Assembly: GCA_900762245.1 (NCBI GenBank)
Contig: CAAFFR010000098.1
Span: 1 to 6,923, forward strand
Length of the DNA: 6,923 nt
From: an uncultured Oscillospiraceae bacterium
GTDB lineage: Bacteria; Bacillota_A; Clostridia; Oscillospirales; Oscillospiraceae
Direction of reading: 5' to 3'
The notes below the pieces were generated by a model. It did not search any database. It was not told where the DNA came from and saw only the letters and a list, made by a program, of their open reading frames with translations. The translations under genes were made by a program, and so were the position numbers. Shown here piece by piece: positions 5,025 to 6,923 of the stretch; the first letter of the stretch is position 1; each line of letters opens with the position of its first letter.

Positions 5025-6404
5025 TTATATATTCTCTTTCTTTTGCAGGTTGATAATATGCTTGAACTTTCCGCTGTTGGGATTCTGGCAGGGCCGGTCC
5101 TCTGACAGCGTTACCGCCACATGGCTGACTCCCTGTGTCGCCAGGAAACGCTCCAGAGCTTCCTTTGCTTCCCGGAAACGCGCTTCCCGGTCTATCCCCT
5201 CTTTTTCTTCCAGTCTCAGCTCCAGCCGGTTTCCCGGATGCACCAGCACCTGGAAGCGGCGAAGACCATGGACTTCCTTCAATACCGCATACAGCGGCAT
5301 GGGTGCAATACGGACGGTCTTCTCCCCTTCTGCAAAAGTGGTGACATCGTCGGTTCTGCCCTCCAGTTCCAGCCAGGGCGCAGGATTGCCGCAGGGACAG
5401 GGCTCCCGGTGCAGAATCACCCGGTCCGTCACCTCGTAGCGGATATAGGGCTGTGCATAATTATAGAGATTGGTCAGATACAGTTTTTCCGCCCGGACCC
5501 CATCCGGCACCGGGTTGCCCGCTCCGTCCACCGGCTCAACGATGAGCCAGTCGTCATTGATGTGGAAATGCTTCTGCCTGCATTCGCAGGCTACGGTGCC
5601 GCCCTCGGTGCAGGAATAAGAGGTCTGGACATAGCAGTGGAAGGTTTCCGCTAATTTTTCCCGCAGGGCATCCGACAAATATTCGCCGCCGGTCATGATA
5701 ATGACAGGAGAAATCTTCAGCCGTCCTGCCTGGGCTTCCTCAATAAGCAGTTCCAGATTGGACGGATAACCTCCCAGCATATCCGGCTGGAATTTGTTCA
5801 GCTGCTCTACGATTCGGGGGATGGGATACAGGGCGCTGGATACCGCCATCTGCTTCTTTTTCCAGGGCATGCTGCGAAGCCTCGACCGGATGCTGCTGTT
5901 GCCCAGATAGAAGCCTTCGTCCGCAAAGACACCGATGCTCTTTTTGCCCCGCTTCAGAAATGCCTTCAGGTCCTCTTTTCTGGCATAGCTGCGGCAGGCG
6001 GCAATGCCGCCCATGACATTGTTGGCAGATTTATCATAAACAGCGATCAGAGGCGTTCCCGTAGAGCCGGAGGTGGTGAAGACCAGATACTTCTTTTTCA
6101 GCCATCTTCCGATATTGTCTGTATCCTCCAGAAAGGCTTCCACTTCTTCCAGCTTCAGTTCCCGGTCGCAGACCCACTGGTTCCAGTTGTCCGTGAGGGT
6201 CCTTTTGTCAGTAACCGGCAGGTCAGTCAGGGAAACGTTCTCCGGCAGATCCCGGTAAAGTTCCCGGTAATAGGGGCTGTTTTCTCTGGCATGGGCCACC
6301 AGTTCTTCCAGCCGCTGCCTGCGAAGTGCTTCCCGTTCCCCGGAATCCATTTTTTCATAATCCCTGCAAAGCTTCATGGCTTTGATGATCCCGATTTTCT
6401 TCAT
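5025..6404 (-). CDS. PaaK/CapK-type adenylate-forming enzyme (phenylacetate-CoA ligase family)
   Basis: A 459-residue soluble enzyme of the ANL superfamily, near the usual length for PaaK/CapK/F390-synthetase-like proteins, which activate a carboxylate with ATP as an acyl-adenylate. Visible motifs are the nucleotide-binding loop FTTSGSTGTP (109-118), GGYPSN (211-216), YSCTEGG (263-269), YIRYEVTDR (320-328), EGRTDD (348-353) and the C-terminal SGKFKHI (444-450), whose Lys may be catalytic. A CPCG motif (336-339), with C273 and C275, could bind zinc as in some relatives. The ATG has GGAGG 7 nt upstream. The acid substrate and any CoA or coenzyme acceptor cannot be read from the sequence. No tailoring or biosynthetic gene lies beside it; it is downstream of an mreB-like gene, separated by a hairpin. 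Confidence 0.92.
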   Translation of the reverse strand: MKKIGIIKAMKLCRDYEKMDSGEREALRRQRLEELVAHARENSPYYRELYRDLPENVSLTDLPVTDKRTLTDNWNQWVCDRELKLEEVEAFLEDTDNIGRWLKKKYLVFTTSGSTGTPLIAVYDKSANNVMGGIAACRSYARKEDLKAFLKRGKKSIGVFADEGFYLGNSSIRSRLRSMPWKKKQMAVSSALYPIPRIVEQLNKFQPDMLGGYPSNLELLIEEAQAGRLKISPVIIMTGGEYLSDALREKLAETFHCYVQTSYSCTEGGTVACECRQKHFHINDDWLIVEPVDGAGNPVPDGVRAEKLYLTNLYNYAQPYIRYEVTDRVILHREPCPCGNPAPWLELEGRTDDVTTFAEGEKTVRIAPMPLYAVLKEVHGLRRFQVLVHPGNRLELRLEEKEGIDREARFREAKEALERFLATQGVSHVAVTLSEDRPCQNPNSGKFKHIINLQKKENI

Positions 6405-6429
6405 ACTGCATCCTCCGCTTATATGGCAG

Positions 6430-6459
6430 CAGGCGCAGCAAAGTACCTTGCTGCGCCTG
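6430..6459 (-). repeat. 12-bp hairpin between the mreB-like gene and the adenylate-forming enzyme
   Basis: CAGGCGCAGCAA (6430-6441) and TTGCTGCGCCTG (6448-6459) are perfect inverted copies with a 6-nt loop. The hairpin begins about 15 nt after the mreB-like stop codon. Neither strand shows a T-run after it, so it is a weak terminator at best. It may attenuate read-through or protect a 3' end, setting different levels for the two genes. Confidence 0.7.
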
Positions 6460-6473
6460 TAACCTGTTCTTGA

Positions 6474-6923
6474 TTAACCCCGCATAGCACGCTTTCTTGC
6501 GATGTTGATGGGGCCTTCCTGCATGTTGTTGATCCATGCAAGGCTCTTGCCGGCACCGTAGGCGGTGCAGGAATCCGGGTCATCGGCAATGATGCAGCCG
6601 ATGCCGGTGCTCTCTGCCAGCAAAATATCCATACCCCACAGCTGGCTGCATCCGCCGGTTAGGGTGATGCCGTTCTCGTAAATATCGGAAACCAGTTCGG
6701 GGCTGGTCTCTTCCAGAACTGCCAGCACTTCGTCGGCAATTTGCCGGGCAGGACGGCGGAGAATTTCATAGATCTCCGTGGAGGTCAGGGTCACCATCTT
6801 GGGCATACCGGTTTTGAAGTCACGGCCCTTGACGTTCATGCTGCGCTCCTCGTCCCGGGGGAATACCTGGCCGATCTGGATCTTGATCTGCTCCGCGGTA
6901 ACCTGGCCGATGACCACGCCATG
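6474..6923 (-). CDS. MreB/Mbl-family bacterial actin, C-terminal part (N-terminus beyond window)
   Basis: The last 149 residues of an actin-like protein, open at the right edge. Family features are TAEQIKIQIGQVFP, NVKGRDFKTGMPK, LTSTEIYEILRRP, the ATP-site segment NGITLTGGCSQLWGMD, and CTAYGAGKSLAW near the end. MreB-type proteins form membrane-attached filaments that guide lateral cell-wall synthesis. The glycine-rich loop reads TGGCS where MreB usually has TGGGA, a Cys in place of the third Gly. No mreC or mreD follows, so this may be a stand-alone Mbl-like paralogue rather than the mreBCD copy; the visible part cannot decide. The remaining N-terminal half is not seen. Confidence 0.9.
   Translation of the reverse strand, partial: HGVVIGQVTAEQIKIQIGQVFPRDEERSMNVKGRDFKTGMPKMVTLTSTEIYEILRRPARQIADEVLAVLEETSPELVSDIYENGITLTGGCSQLWGMDILLAESTGIGCIIADDPDSCTAYGAGKSLAWINNMQEGPINIARKRAMRG

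Noticed and set aside
4978..5654. Plus-strand open frames opposite the end of the adenylate-forming enzyme
   Set aside because: They run through the terminator hairpin and opposite conserved enzyme motifs, with no ribosome-binding site or recognisable domain.
6405..6430. TATAAG on the minus strand as a -10 box for the adenylate-forming enzyme
   Set aside because: It is only about 13 bp from the start codon, which would place the transcription start within the ribosome-binding site, and no acceptable -35 lies at the right distance.

Overview
The window looks like a chromosomal stretch from a low-to-mid G+C Gram-positive gut-type Clostridia, most plausibly an Oscillospiraceae relative. This is an inference from the lipobox substrate-binding protein with an Ala/Pro/Glu/Thr linker, GGAGG ribosome-binding sites, sigma-A-like promoters, A+T-rich spacers between G+C-richer genes, and an MreB-family gene. 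No rRNA, tRNA, CRISPR array or insertion sequence was seen. The edges cut two genes: the binding protein on the left and the mreB-like gene on the right.

Left region (1-2482): a carbohydrate ABC-transporter lipoprotein (minus strand, C-terminus cut off) is divergent from an AraC-family regulator with a cupin sensor domain (plus strand). The 302-bp spacer holds a good promoter for the binding protein. Just upstream of its -35 box are two heptamers in direct repeat, 21 bp apart, and a 9-bp inverted repeat brackets the -35. This is the classic layout of a sugar-responsive AraC regulator controlling its neighbouring transporter. The binding protein resembles, from memory, the family associated with lacto-N-biose/galacto-N-biose uptake. 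A strong intrinsic terminator ends the regulator gene.

Middle region (2483-5016): a compact six-gene plus-strand operon runs from a near-consensus promoter to a 13-bp-stem terminator. It encodes a two-TM SPFH (stomatin/prohibitin-type) protein, an Arc-like ribbon-helix-helix protein, two DUF2500-like beta-rich proteins that look like a tandem duplication (only the first keeps its membrane anchor), and two small two-TM proteins, the last with a GTG start overlapping its predecessor. A perfect inverted repeat fills the promoter spacer and the -10 box and would suit a dimeric repressor, perhaps the operon's own ribbon-helix-helix protein. NfeD and FtsH, common SPFH partners, are absent. This membrane operon is the least described system here.

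Right region (5017-6923): on the minus strand, converging on the shared terminator, lies a PaaK/CapK-type adenylate-forming enzyme. It sits downstream of an MreB/Mbl-type actin homologue, with a hairpin lacking a T-tract between them.
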